Shown here: positions 33,901-45,818 of the stretch, in pieces | Layout: each line of letters opens with the position of its first letter | Position numbering within the stretch: position 1 is the stretch's first letter | Origin: Dactylis glomerata | Lineage: Eukaryota > Streptophyta > Magnoliopsida > Poales > Poaceae | Direction: 5' to 3' | NCBI GenBank assembly: GCA_007115705.1 | Contig: QXEO01000382.1 | Coordinates: forward strand, 2,356,781-2,420,780 | DNA length: 64,000 bases | The notes under the pieces: generated by a model | Told to the model about the DNA's origin: nothing | The model's database searches: none | What the model saw: only the letters and a program-made list of their open reading frames with translations | Translations under genes and position numbers: made by a program

Positions 33901-35072
33901 GTGGAAAGTGGTAAGAATGGATTTGTGTTGAGTGGTTCCCTGGGGTCATGTCATCGAGCCTCTGAACCACCAGGTGTATCTCACTTGTGGACGGCCACCC
34001 AGGAACAAAGAGATTGGAGACGTTCAATGTCGTGAAGCTTCTAGTGCAACCACAAGACAATATGGGCTCTGTCTTGGTCAATTAAGCTGCAAGAACTCAA
34101 GCCAGGTGGACAGAGGGTGGTTTTCGGGAGCGCGTCCATTTGGTCTGAGGGAATGCTTCTGAAAGGCATCGTCTTAGTTTTCACTTGGCCGTTTGAGGCA
34201 AAATGAGTCTCACGGCAAAACGGGTTAACTAAGTCCTGTGGGAAAAGTGCACCACCTCTGTAGAGGGTTAAAACTAAGTACTTAGCGGTGTCCCCGGTTA
34301 CGGACAATTTTGAGCGACATGATATTGAAGCTGTTCAAGGATCTCATCATGCCAACTTCTTAAAGATTAAAACTTGTGGGTTGAACTGGGAATATGGCAA
34401 TTGGTGCAAGTGTCTATTGGCTAGTAGTTCCCATGCCATGTCTATGTGCCAGTGTCTGCAGGAATGGTTCACCCAAACCAAGTTGTCCATATTTAGTAAT
34501 TGAGGTTTTGACATTGACGTAAGTGTCTATCGACCAGTGTGTTCCGTACGATAACTACGGCCTGTGGCTACAGGGGTAGATCACCCAAGTCAAGTTGTCC
34601 AGCTAAAAGTTTTGCTCAAAGAATGATAGTATAAAATTGCTTAGTGCAAATAGGTCTGCAGATCCACCTAGCCAAATATTCATTTAAGTGTTAGGTTCCA
34701 TTGGTGTCCACCAAACAATGACATCTTGCCAATACAATTCAAGTGTATTGACCCCTTTGTGGCTACAACATTTCATGTTGCAGGTTCTGACGATGAGAAA
34801 GGTACGACAGGGTTACGAGTCTATCCGCAGCATGTTCGCCTGTGGCACATGAAGAGGAAGGACTCCATGCTACTTATGTTTTCGTTGTAAACTCTGAAAG
34901 CTCTATGTTATGAGCATTGTAAGTTCTCTATGTAATTGCTGGATCATGTGATGTAATAAAATGACCTTTGTTTCTTGATATTACATCTTCAACTGTGTGT
35001 GCTAGCGTTTGATCCAGGAACTAGCACTGAAAAGCACAGGGATCATCATCTTTAAAAGGTGAGGTCACTACA
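30968..35072 (+). repeat. L 3' LTR (4,105 bp)
   Basis: Matches 25218-29322 along its whole length with about 2 % differences by rough hand count, most of them in the first kilobase including small A-run indels near 31487-31530. Confidence 0.9.
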
Positions 35073-35077
35073 AATAC

Positions 35078-36700
35078 CATGCATAGGAATTTATAGTGGA
35101 CACAATGGAAAACTTTGGCTTTTGGGAGTTGGATGCACGAGTAGAGCTCATACTCAGTACAAGGCGAGGGCTAGCAAAAGACTGGGAGCGACCAACTAAG
35201 AGAGCAATAATGGCCATAATCATGCAAAGCGATAAAGTGACATTAAAAGAAGCATAAGATGGCATCAAAAGTCAAAAACTAAATGATCATGAAGGCTATT
35301 GGCGACTTTGTATGAGTCTAACATGTGTGAGCATGCGCCAAGTCAACCCAAATAAAGCATAAAGGAGAAAACCAAAATAATGCTTCTATACAATAAGAAC
35401 AACGCATGATTTTTTCAGAGGCTCATTAAGCAATCTCAGTTATTTGAGACAAGTCATGCTACAGCAAAACCACTAAGCATACTACCAAAAAGACATCAAG
35501 CATGACATAAAAAAGCCTAAGCCGCAGTCTACACAAGCTCCTTCTTGTACCACTATTTTGCATAAAGCTTTTTCTCTTTTCCAACACCATTTGAAATTTT
35601 TATAACTACCTCTTTTGATGAAAAACAATAAAGATAAGAGGCAAAAATACACCTTGATGAAAATATATGACAAGATCTGAATGCATATCAAGGTGAAAAT
35701 GAAAGCCAAAAGCAGTAGCAGAAAAAGTAGAACGCTCGATGAACGATAAGAGTGAAAACTAGAGCGTTCTTTGCAAGTGAAAACGAGTACATCTCCTCCA
35801 AAGGAAAATTTGTTGGGGTCCAACCATTTATTGCAGCAAACAAACTAAACTAACAAACTAAGAAAACTAAAATAACTGACACTCCAAGAAAAACACATAG
35901 TGCATGAAGCAATAAAAATATAGTGTTTTGAAAGGTGACCTGATTTTTGCCGATGAAGAAGGGGTGCCTCGGGGGCATCCCCAAGCTTTGACGCTTGTAC
36001 TTCTTGGATATTTCTTGGGGTGATGCATGGGTATCCCCAAGCTTGAGCTTTTGTCCATTCTTCAACTCATCTCATCATTCTCCAATCCCTACACTTGAAA
36101 ACTTCCTTCATACAAAACTAAACACAATTCTATTAGCAACATTAGTATAAGCATAAAATATATTCAACCTCTTTTAGCTTCACGTTTCAACTCAAAACCA
36201 CCACATATAAAGCATATACTACTGTATCAACTTCCCAAAAGGTTCCATGATCAAAAAGAACTCCAAAGAAAGCGATAAAGTGGCAAACACAAATATTGGC
36301 AGAAATCTGTCAGAACTGAACAGCTGACAAAGGACGAATTTTTGAAAGATTTTATGTTGCTCAAATCAAAAAGTGTTCAACTAACGAAAGTTTGGATATA
36401 ACCTGGGGCATATGCACAACAAATCGCAGGTCCAAAAGATATACAGAGAATTTATGCGAATTTTTACGGTGCAGTACCGAAAACAGTTTCAGGACAGCAA
36501 CATCCCCAAATCATTACCTTGCTCAAATTAGAGGCTTCTCTTGGCACAAAAATGAAATAAACAAGATAAGGAGCGGTCATTACAGCAGCAATGACTTCCA
36601 AGACTCAAATAAAAGAAAAATTACTAAAAGTAAAACATTGGGTTATCTCCCAAGAGTGCTTTTCTTTAACGCCTTTGAGCTAGGCGCAAAAAATTGCGAA
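35078..36700 (-). other. A2 internal noncoding region (5' part)
   Basis: No coding signal follows the gag-protease end. It contains two extra polypurine-like motifs: GCATCCCCAAGCTT at 35975-35988 and GTATCCCCAAGCTT at 36031-36044 (plus strand). They match the tract beside the 3' LTR. Confidence 0.6.
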
Positions 36701-37603
36701 TCAAGTAATATCAGAAGATGAAGCATCAAGCTCATAGTTTGCTCTAAGAATAGAGTCAAAAAGTAATTTCTTCCTTTTCCTAGGGAAGTGTTCCATACCT
36801 TTCTTAAGTAGAAATTGATATTTGATGGTGCCTTCCCTCATATCAATGATGGCACCTACAGTTCGAAGAAAAGGTCTTCCCAAAATAATAGGACATGAAG
36901 CATGGCATTTAACGTCCATAACAAGAAAATCTACAGGAACAAGGTTATTTGTTAACCACAATAAGAATATCATTAATCCTTCCCAAAGGTTTCTTCTTAG
37001 CAACATCAGCAATGGGAACATCAAAATAACATTTTTCAAGCGGTGGCAAATCAAGCATGTCATAAATCTTTCTAGGCATGATAGAAATACTAGCACCTAG
37101 ATCACATAAAGCATGGCAATCATATCCATTAACATACATATCAATGATGGGTTCTCAACCATCTTCTAACTTCTTGGGAACAGAGGCTTTCTGCTTCAAT
37201 TTTCATCCCTAATTTTTATGAGAGCATTGGTAATATGCTTAGTAAAAGCAATATTTAAAGAACTAGCATTGGGAGTCAAAGCAAGCTTTTGCAAGAACAA
37301 AATTACTTCAGATATATTGCAGCCATCAACATCAGAATCATTAAAAGAAGTAGAGCTATCATCTCCCACACTCCGAAAAATTTCAGCACTCTTTTGAGAA
37401 AAAGTTTTGGCAGTTTTAGGCTTTTTAGCACAAGGAGTGGGAGTTTTCTCTACACCAATCAAAGTAGGAGGATTGCTAGCATTAGGAATAACATTATCAG
37501 AGGTAGTAATAGTACAAACTTTCAAATTCCTAGCAATCTCATCCTCTCTTTCCCATCTAGCATGTAATTCTGCTAACAATCTAAGATTTTCATCAATTCC
37601 AAC
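36701..37603 (-). pseudogene. A2 gag C-terminus and protease-like region
   Basis: A Ser/Thr/Lys-rich segment (37579-37196), a frame break, then the aspartic protease site ALCDLGASISIMP near 37070-37110. Another shift near 36945 leads to SCPIILGRPFLRTVGAIID (about 36835-36895). The frame stops at 36701 without entering RT. DLGAS is in the place of the usual D(T/S)G. Confidence 0.75.
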
Positions 37604-38794
37604 TTAAATAGTATTAGCAGTAGCAAAAACATTCTCTTCCACATTATTAGGCAACACTTTTAATTTCAGAATTTCAACATCATGAGCAAGGCTATCAACC
37701 TTAGAAGCAAGAATATCAATTTTGCCTAACTTTTCCTCAACAGACTTATTAAAAGCAGTTTGTTTTACCATGAAGCCTTTGAGCATGACTTCAAGTTCAG
37801 AGGGCGCGGCCCTAGTGTTGTTGTAGGAATTACCATAAGAATTACCATAACCATTACCATTGGTAGAAGGATATGGCCTATAATTGTTACTAGCAAAATT
37901 GTTCCTATAAGCATTGTTGTTAAAGTTATTGTTTCTAATGAAATTCACATCAGCATGCTCTTCTTGAGCAACCAAAGAGGCCAAAGGAACATTATTAGGA
38001 TCAACATGGGTCCTATCATTAGCAAGCATAGCCATAATGGTATCAATCTTATCACTCAAGGAAGAGGTTTCCTCAACAGAATTTACCTTCTTACCTTGTG
38101 GAGCTCTCTCGGTGTGCCATTCAGAATAATTTACCATCATGTTGTCAAGTAGCTTCATTGCGGCGCCCAAGGTAAGGGACATAAAAGTGCCTCCAGTAGC
38201 TGAATCAAGTAGGTTCCTTGAAGAAAAATTCAGTCCTGCATAAAAAGTTTGGATAATCATCCAAGTAGTCAGTCCATGAGTGGGGCAATTCTTTACCATA
38301 GATTTCATTCTTTCCCAAGCCTGAGCAACATGTTCATTATCAAACTAAGTAAACTACATAATATTGCTATGCATAGATATAATCTTAGCAGGAGGATAGT
38401 ATCTACCAATAAAAGCATCCTTACACTTAGCCCATGAATCAATACTATTCTTAGTCAAAGACAGCAACCAATCTTTAGCTTTTCCTCTCAAAGAAAAAGG
38501 AAACAACTTGAGCTTAATAATATCACTTTCAACATCCTTATATTTCTGCATCTCACATAGCTCAACAAAATTGTTGAGATGAGCTGCAACATCTTCAGTA
38601 CTAGCACCAGAAAATTGCTCTTTCATAACAAGGTTCAATAAAGCAGGCTTAATCTCATAAAAGTTTGCAGCAGGAGCAGGTGGTGCAATAGGAGTGCAGA
38701 TAAAATCACTATTGTTGGTGCTAGTAAAGTCACACAACTTGGTATTTTCAAGAGTAGCCATTTCAGCAAAACTAAAGTAAACAAGTAAAAACAA
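37604..38794 (-). pseudogene. gag: A2 gag (Athila type) with nonsense codons
   Basis: The capsid-like protein starts at the ATG of MATLENTKL (38761), preceded by a shorter open stretch. The gag core reads EQFSGASTEDVAAHLNNF and LFPFSLRGKAKDWLLSL. Two TAGs about 12 bases apart near 38342-38356 interrupt it, then 38308-37604 continues in the same sense with an Asn/Tyr-rich segment around 37800-37930. A TAA ends it at 37604. All three stops fit Gln codons changed by C to T. No zinc knuckle is visible. Confidence 0.8.
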
Positions 38795-38925
38795 CTACCA
38801 TGGATTCTAATTTTTTTTTATTTTTGATATAAAGCGATGCAGGTAAAATAAATAAAGTAAAGCAAAACAATAACAAAGTAAAGTATGTGTGTGCGAAAAC
38901 TCCCCTCGCAGAAGTCTTCTTTCCT

Positions 38926-38942
38926 CCCCGGCAATGGCGCCA
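38926..38942 (-). other. A2 primer-binding site, tRNA-Asp type
   Basis: The plus strand reads CCCCGGCAATGGCGCCA, equal to the plant tRNA-Asp 3' end (as recalled) except one C-to-T at a CpG. It is ten bases from the LTR. Confidence 0.75.
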
Positions 38943-38952
38943 GAAAAAGAGC

Positions 38953-40655
38953 TGATACTATGTGGTGGCGCCTAGAAAATTAGCTGCTGGTGCCTAGTTG
39001 ATGTGTAGCAGACAGTCCTTGTGCTTGGTGGATAACCAGCCCGTTGGGAACCCCAAGAGGAAGGTATGATGAGTATAGCAGCTAGTTTTCCCTCAGTTAA
39101 GAAACCAAGGTTTTAATATCGATCAGGAGAGGAGAGACAATGACAGCTGAAGGTGATGCTTGCTAGTTTGTGACATCAGTGGACAATTTATATATGGCGC
39201 CTCGTCCAAGCTTTGCTTGCTAGCTGCAACATGGAACCTGCACACACACAAACAAATACTTTGTTCCCAACTTGTGATGAGGTTGTCAATCTCACCAGTT
39301 TGCTTTAAACAAAGGTTATGAGTGTATCGAGTGGAAAACAGTAATAGTATGCGAGTAAAGTAAACAGTGTGTGAAAGTAAACATGTGATGGCAATATGAT
39401 GGAAATAGGACCGGGGTCCACAGTTCACTAGTGGTGTCTCTCCATAGATAAAATAACATGCTGAGTAAACAAATTACAGTTGGGCAATTGATAGAATAAA
39501 GATAACGTGATATGTCAAGAAGATCACTATGAGATTTACTCTAGGCATTACAACAAAATACATAGACCGCCATCCAACTGCATCTATGACTAATAATCCA
39601 CCCCCGGGGATATCAATCCGAACACCCCAAAAGTATTAAGTTGCGAACAACAGATAATTGCATTAAGCAAAGTGTGTAATGTAAACAAAGCATATGCCCT
39701 TGAGCATATGAATGTTGTTTTCTCCCTAGTAGCAACAACACATCTACCACCTTAGAGGTTTCTGTCACTCCCCCAGGTGAAATAGAGACATGAACCCACT
39801 ATCGAGCATAAATACCCCCTCTTGGAGTCACTAGCAACTACTCGGCCAAGATAGCTACTAACAACGGAGAGCATGCAAGATCATAAACAACATAGAGATA
39901 ACATAAGATAAATTTTAGTACAGCAACTTAATCATAAACACCAATATTCATCGGATCCCAACAAACCAACATCATAGAATTACATAGCAGTGATCTCAAT
40001 CATGTAAGGCAGCTCATGAGATCTAAACATGAAGCACAAAGTGGAGAAGACAACCATCTAGCTACTGCTATGGACCCATAGTCCAAGGTAGACTACTCAC
40101 TCATCGCTCCGGAGGCAAGGATGGTGATGAAGAAGGCCTCCGGTGGCGATTCCCCTCTCCGGCAGGGTGCCAGGAAGAGCTTCTGGACCCTCCCGATCTT
40201 CGGGCCGACGGCGGCGGCGGATCGCGATGTGTTCTGGAAATCTGATCGGGTTCTTAGGTTTTTTCCATTGGGGGGGTATTTATAGGCGAAGGGGCGGTGT
40301 CAGAGGAGGGGCCAGGCGCCCTCACACAGGCCCCGCGCGGCCAGACCCCTGGCCGCGCCGGCCCTGTGTGTGGGGCCCTGGTGGCCCCCCTCCGGCTCCC
40401 CTTCGGATCTCTGGAAGCTTCCGGGAAAAATAAGACTTTAGGAACTTGTTTCGTCCAATTCCGAGAATATTTCCTGTGTATCACTTCTGAAACACAAAAA
40501 CAGCAGAAAACAGGAAACTTGCACTGTGGCAACTTGTTAATAGGTTAGTTTCGGAAAATGCATAAAAGTGCCACGAAGTGTAACGAAACAATAGGTAAAT
40601 GGTGTAAAAACAAGCATGGAGCATCAAAAATTATAGATACGTTGGAGGCGTATCA
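38953..40655 (-). repeat. A2 5' LTR (1,703 bp)
   Basis: TGATACTATGTGG to GAGGCGTATCA. It pairs with 22575-24276 and is followed by the right target duplication GCTCC. Confidence 0.92.
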
Positions 40656-40660
40656 GCTCC

Positions 40661-43044
40661 CGAGCCCTCCTGCCACAAGAGGGCGCGTGCGGAAGACGTG
40701 GGCGGCGACTCGGGTCGCGTTGAGGACGTTCGCTGCTCCCCACGGTTGAAGCTTGCGGCGGGTGACACTGGGGCAGTGGACCCTGTGCGTCCGGAGGTGC
40801 CCGTGGGCACTGTTCCCCACCCAGTCACCTTTCCTGAGGCTGGTTCCATGCCCGTTGAGGAAGCTGCGCCAGTCGGGGCTGACCCATCCTCATCTCCTGC
40901 TATCGACGACGCCGCAGCGGGGAACGATGCTGCCACATGCGCCTTCCCCGACTCGCCCAGTCAAGAAGGCACGCGCGAGACCGCGGCTGGGGAAGCGGGA
41001 AAGGTCCCGATGCCAGCCGTTGGGGCTTTTTCCAATCTTGAGCTTGTGCCAAGCGTGCAAGCTACGGTGCCTGCGACCGGATCAAGAGCCGGCGTGACTG
41101 CTAATTCCCTGCTCCTTGGGTTAGCCTCCAGTTCTGGCGGAGCTTCGCAAGGGCCCCTCGCCACTCGAGTGGCGTGGAGCGAATGCGGTGACTGCTTGCC
41201 TGCCGTTGAGGTAGTGTCCAAAGGCACCTCCAGCGGGAAAGCTCTTGTCGCCGCGACTGAGTCCAGCATTGGGAGTTTGAGCTCCGCCAGCCGGCTTCAA
41301 CAGGAATGGGCAGACACCACCTCGAGTGCTGATGACGGAGGGAAACTCAAGGTGCAGGGCGGTAAACCAACTCTGGTGGAATTGGACGAGCAGTTTACTG
41401 CTGCTAAGGAGTCGCTTCAGAATGCAGGCTCCCAGCTCCTTGACGCTATACAGACGACCAATGTGAGTACTGCGCCTTTAGCCTCTGGTTTCCTCTGCTA
41501 ACTGGGAGACATGATCGGCGGTTTCGCGGTCCATTTTGCCATACATCCTAGCCCCCGAGTTTCAGGGTAGCTGTAGGGACAGCTGGCTCAAAAATGAACT
41601 TTGCTAAGAATCGTTGCCTTTCCATTTTTTCGCAGGAACTGAACGCACTTTGAGCCAATGTCTTCCAGAAGCTGCTGGCGAAGTACCGTGCCGGCAAGAT
41701 TCAGTACCAGGAGCTGAAGAAGAAGCTGGAGAGCTGTTAGGTAAGCTTGATGCCTCTTGCTTCGTAGGCTTTGCTGTTGTCCTTTCTGCTCTTACACCTC
41801 CACTTTCAGACTCTGCCTCGCTCATAGCTTCGCTTGAGTCCCAGTTGGCTGACTCGGTGTTGGCCGATGCTGTTGAATTGCTCAAGCGGAAGCACGCAGA
41901 GGAGCTTTAGGACCTGCAAGCCCAGGCCATCCGAACTCAAGAGTTGGAGACTGCGCTGGCGAAGGCTCGAGAGGCGGAGCCATCGTTGCGGTTGGAGTTT
42001 GATCACCGGCTGGCTGAAGAGAGGAAACTCCTCTCTGCGGAGTACGACGGCAAAGTGAGCAAGCTTCGCGCGACCTTGGGGAGCAAGGTCAAGAGTCACG
42101 GCGCCCAAATTGATGATCTGCAGACTCTTTGGGGGCTCGACAACGAGCGTTACGACAAGGAGATCGGTGTTTGGCGCGCCCGCGACCGCAAGGTTTAATC
42201 CGGCCTGCTGGGACTGGAGGAAGCTCTTCGCGGTATACTTCCTTTCCTATTTCTCTGCTCTTGCTCTTTTGTGCTGTCCCCTCACTCTCTGATTGCCCTT
42301 GCAGGAGCCTTCCCTGACTCCAACGAGACTGCTGCGGCGGCGCTGAAGGAATACAGGGTGGAACAGAAGATCGTCCCCAGTAGTGACCCCAAGGCCGAGC
42401 TTTCCTCAGGGGAGTTGGTGGCGTTGGCCAAAGGCATACTCCATCCGGCTACCAAGCTGGGTAAGGATCTGCATGAAGCCCTTGTCTCCATCTTTAAAAC
42501 CTTGTGGCCGGGAAGGGCGGTGCCTGGCGAGGTCCAAACCCTTCTCAAGTGGGTTCTTCTCGTGCCCAACCGGCTTGATGTCTGGAGGGAGTCCACGGCT
42601 CGGGCTGGTGCTCAGTAGGCTCTGGAGTTCATGCTCTCCTGGTATCCAGGTGTCAACCTGGACCAGCTAGAGAATCTTCATGAAGGCGGATTAGCTAGCC
42701 TTGACGAAGCCAAGCTCCGCCAGCGCGCCTGTGCCATTGCTGAGTGTGCCGAGACCGATGCACTTTTCGACGCTGGGGATAGTAACGAGTCTTTGGATGA
42801 CGTGGACTTCGAAGAGCCCGACTCTCCAGAAGGACCTCGGAAAACCCCCGAAGATCTCGCTGGTAACTCCATTCCGCCATCCCCCAGCGGCGATGACTTC
42901 GTCCTGGCGTCTCGAGCTGGCTGCATTACTTCACTGGAGCTGGTTTCCTTATTTGTTTTTATGTACGCGGAAATCATGTCGTGCCCAACAACACTTCGTT
43001 CATTTGTACTGATGATGCTTCACCCCGAGTTCCTCACGTATTGA
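40661..43044 (+). pseudogene. T3 antisense gene, rest of exon 3 and later exons
   Basis: Continues exon 3 after A2: with A2 and one GCTCC removed the frame is unbroken. Exon 3 ends at 41462 (phase 0, as in T4). Exon 4 is about 41636-41740 with TGA near 41651, exon 5 is 41810-42232 with TAG and TAA, and exon 6 starts at 42305 and holds TAG at 42616. Exons 4-5 encode a charged heptad-rich region (likely coiled coil), and the last an acidic Ser/Pro tail. Exon 4 and 5 phases do not fit, so an indel is likely. T4 has seven coding exons; its 54-base exon 5 has no clear partner here. Confidence 0.75.
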
Positions 43045-43870
43045 TTTCTGGCTGTTTATGGACCGGATTTGACCTGACCCCTCTCAGCCTTTTCCTTTAT
43101 CTCCCCATCCTTCGGCCCTTCTACCCCCAGCCGGCAGCCTGGTGTCGGCTGGTCTCCCTTGGACCGATAGCCGAATGCCGGTCTAGGGCGGGAGCGTGCC
43201 GCGGGATGAGGAGTAGTACTTTGGCATATAAGAGATCTGGCTTGGTCCAGCCCACGCACAACTATTGACCAATGCGCTCAGTTTTTTGGGTGAGCGTTCG
43301 TTAACGGCTCCGCGTTTTGTCCTCTTAGCGATTTCCCAGTGCGAGTGACCTGCCGGCTCCATTGCCCTCGACTTGGGTTGGAGGTTTGGCTCGGGGTCCG
43401 GCTCGCACACGGTACTTACTCGTCTGACAAGGGATTTGATTCGTTGGGTCACAGGTGTTTCCTCTCAATGACTTTCCTAGGTGGGTGACCTACCGGCTCC
43501 ATCCCACGCGGTGTAGGGTAGAGGTTGGGGTCGGGGTCTGGTCCGCACACAGTACTCGTTCGGCTAACGAGAGGGTCGTTTCGTCGAGTTGGGGCTGCCG
43601 GCTCCCGTTCTGAGCCGGTCTCCAGCCCCCATGAATAATGCTTAGAAAGGTAAAAGGTACTTTGGAGCACTTTTCTAGGGATCAGCCATATGCCGCCCAA
43701 CTTTCTTTTATTCAACATCACTTGTTCGAGATACAAGGTTTTTGCCTTGGCTTAACCGAAGGTCTTAAGCGATCTTGGACTTGTCCCAGGCAAAGCTGCG
43801 GAATGCCTCCCCCTACCTCGAGGAGGGGCCAGCCCCCGAGACAAGAGCTTTTGACTCCTTGCCCGCTTCG
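43045..43870. other. T3 region downstream of the antisense gene
   Basis: No coding signal on either strand. It includes an imperfect tandem duplication: GTGACCTGCCGGCTCCAT (near 43345) and GTGACCTACCGGCTCCAT (near 43485), each followed by GGGGTC, CGCACAC and GTACT blocks. The last five bases (AGCGG, 43871-43875 just beyond) are T4's left target duplication. Confidence 0.55.
43345..43600. repeat. Imperfect tandem duplication in T3
   Basis: Two units of roughly 140 bp sharing the starts GTGACCT(G/A)CCGGCTCCAT and the internal blocks GGGGTC(C/T)GG and CGCACAC(G/A)GTACT. Unit borders are approximate. Confidence 0.6.
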
Positions 43871-43875
43871 AGCGG

Positions 43876-44801
43876 TGTCGTCGTGGTGAAACAACATATG
43901 CCATAGGATGGCTTAAATGGGGGCCGAACTAGATGCTGGAGGATTCGGGAGAGGGGAACGAGCTAAAAAGCACGACAGAAAGAGGCACTGATCTACCCAG
44001 GTTCGGGGCTCTCGTAAGGAGATAACACCCCTACTCCTGCTCTACTGATTGTATATTTGGGTCGATGTAGTACACAACAATGGTGCTTCCAAGCTCTCTG
44101 CTAGAGAAGGAAGATGAACTGCTAAGTGTAGGAACACAGAGAGACCAACCCTTTACCAGGGCTCCCTATGCCACCTTATATAGTGGTGGCCAGGGTTACA
44201 GCGGTCATACAAGACCACAAGACACGGGCTACACTCCAAACAGGAGCTGGTGACGATGGCAGAGACCCTTGACTTCGCCCCTGATTGCTCTCGATGGGAC
44301 GCCATATCCCTGTACCTTGTACCTCTTGAACTGTGGCCTTACCTCTGTGCGGTAAGCTCGTACTTGTGCACAGTGAGGGTAGGTAACCTCCACTGTGCAC
44401 CCTGCCATCTTACTCTCCTACCATGCTTGGATGTTTTCTTCCTTGATTGTAGGGATGTGACACCTTGGTTGACTTAAGTATCCCGGATATGACCGTTGGC
44501 CATACCCAGGACTTATATACCGGACCAACGACCTATGAGGGTCGGGTAATCCGGCCTCCCCTGCTCCTGCACAACACACCAAATGGTTAGGCCGGCATAT
44601 CTAAGTATATGCCGGCACACATATACCAGTATTCCGGCTATACCGGCATATCCAGACACCAGCCGGGATATACATATATGCCGGCCTGGCCGATGCTCCT
44701 ATATTCCGGCCAGGCCTTTTCTTGGTCAACGGGCATAAAGTCAACCATAGACCTTGTGTCTTTCTAGTCTCTTGACCCTACCGGGGGTTATCCCCCCGAC
44801 A
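43876..44801 (-). repeat. T4 3' LTR (926 bp)
   Basis: TGTCGTCGTGG to CCCCCCGACA. The minus-strand TATA is near 44174-44183. U3 (about 44480-44720) is dense in CCGGCATAT and ATATGCCGG. Confidence 0.95.
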
Positions 44802-44814
44802 CTAGTCCCCGAAG
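44802..44814 (-). other. T4 polypurine tract
   Basis: The minus strand reads CTTCGGGGACTAG directly before the 3' LTR, like the tract of T3. Confidence 0.7.
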
Positions 44815-45818
44815 CTGCCGAGGTTCCCCAGTCATAGCTGTGGAGCCTCGACAGGTTCAACATACCTTTCTTCATTATGTCCCGGTGATCAGATTATATC
44901 CCGGCCTCTGTTCCTGTTCCAAAACTTATTTCGGCCGGTCCCGAGGGTATTCCGGACGGAACATATACATCGGGCAGTTAATCCGACATATAGACGAGTC
45001 TTCCTCGAGAAGCCATGCCTGACAGCTTTGCATCAAAACTTGTAACTGTCCTGCCACCTCGAACGGTCACCCACGATGTGACGGTTCACAGTGCAGTTAC
45101 TCCTTGCCATCATTGCGTCATGGCACGGTTACCGGAACCGCCGCCCCACTCCGTGCCGCCACGTGGCGACTCTCTGCAGGAACGGTCGGGGGAGTGGAAC
45201 ACTCCCACGATCCCCACGACCCTGACCTGGCAGCATATAAATAGGGCGGCGGGGGTAAACTTATCTTTTTACCCCCCACCATCGTCTTCCTCGCCTGCTC
45301 CTTTGCCTCCTGCGCTCCACCGCCGGTCCGAAGAACAGCATCTCCGCCGCAGCCGTCCTGCTCCCCGCTGACGCCGACGCTCGACGGCGCCCGGCATCTC
45401 CGTCGACGACGCCGCCGCTGCCGCACCGTTCCTCCGCGACATTGCAGGGAGATTGGATCTTCTTCTGCATGCTCGCCGCCGCTCCATCGTCGCCGGCCAA
45501 GCTCCGGTGAGTTCCTCTCTCCCTCTGTTCTTCCTCTTTGATGCTTCTTCATAGCTTCTCATTAGTAGCCATATCCGCATAGATCTAGTGCAGTTCCTCT
45601 CTGGATTCGACTAGCATTGCTAACAGCGCTCACAGGTGTTCTTCCTTGGAATTTTTACCCTTATTTGTTTCCTGTTTTAACTGGCTCGGTAGATCTTTGA
45701 TTTCTGCTAACCTTGGGGAGAGTGGTATGCCGGAGAGACTAACCTCCCTCTTTTCTCCGGCCTTGATAGGAATATCATCACGGGACTCCGGCTCTCACGC
45801 CTTGTCCCGGCCACTAAG
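44815..45818 (+). promoter_or_regulatory. Promoter and 5' leader of the T4 antisense gene
   Basis: ATATAAATAGGG at 45235-45246 is a strong plus-strand TATA box. A GC-rich leader follows with a likely untranslated-region intron: donor CCG/GTGAGTTCC at 45506/45507 and acceptor TTGATAG/GAATAT at 45769/45770. The coding ATG is at 45819. The frame 45015-45371 starts before the TATA and is not supported as a gene. Confidence 0.6.

Larger units (their letters stand above)
25218..35072 (+). mobile_element. L: LARD-like non-autonomous LTR element with 4.1-kb LTRs
   Basis: Two LTRs of 4,105 bp each (25218-29322 and 30968-35072) flank an internal domain of only 1,645 bp. Target duplication AATAC lies at 25213-25217 and 35073-35077. 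A primer site for initiator tRNA-Met follows the first LTR and a polypurine-like AAGGGTGGTAG precedes the second, giving plus orientation. No gag or pol is present. Large LTRs around a short noncoding core match the LARD class (for example barley Sukkula); LTR start TGTCACATCCC and the polypurine context suggest descent from the Del/Tekay chromoviruses. Naming the family would need a database search. Confidence 0.9.
22575..40655 (-). mobile_element. A2: Athila-type LTR element with only gag-protease, split by L
   Basis: LTRs of 1,702 and 1,703 bp (22575-24276 and 38953-40655), target duplication GCTCC (22570-22574 and 40656-40660). On the minus strand: 5' LTR, primer site of tRNA-Asp type, gag, protease-like end (to about 36701), then about 2.6 kb noncoding and a polypurine tract at 24277. 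With L removed the internal region is only about 4.8 kb, with no RT, RNase H or integrase, so it depended on another element. Its LTR resembles A1. Hand count puts LTR divergence at about 4 %. Confidence 0.92.

Noticed and set aside
45015..45371. 118-codon plus-strand ORF upstream of the T4 antisense gene
   Set aside because: Starts before the TATA box, no homology recognised, Pro/Ser-rich from GC-rich leader.
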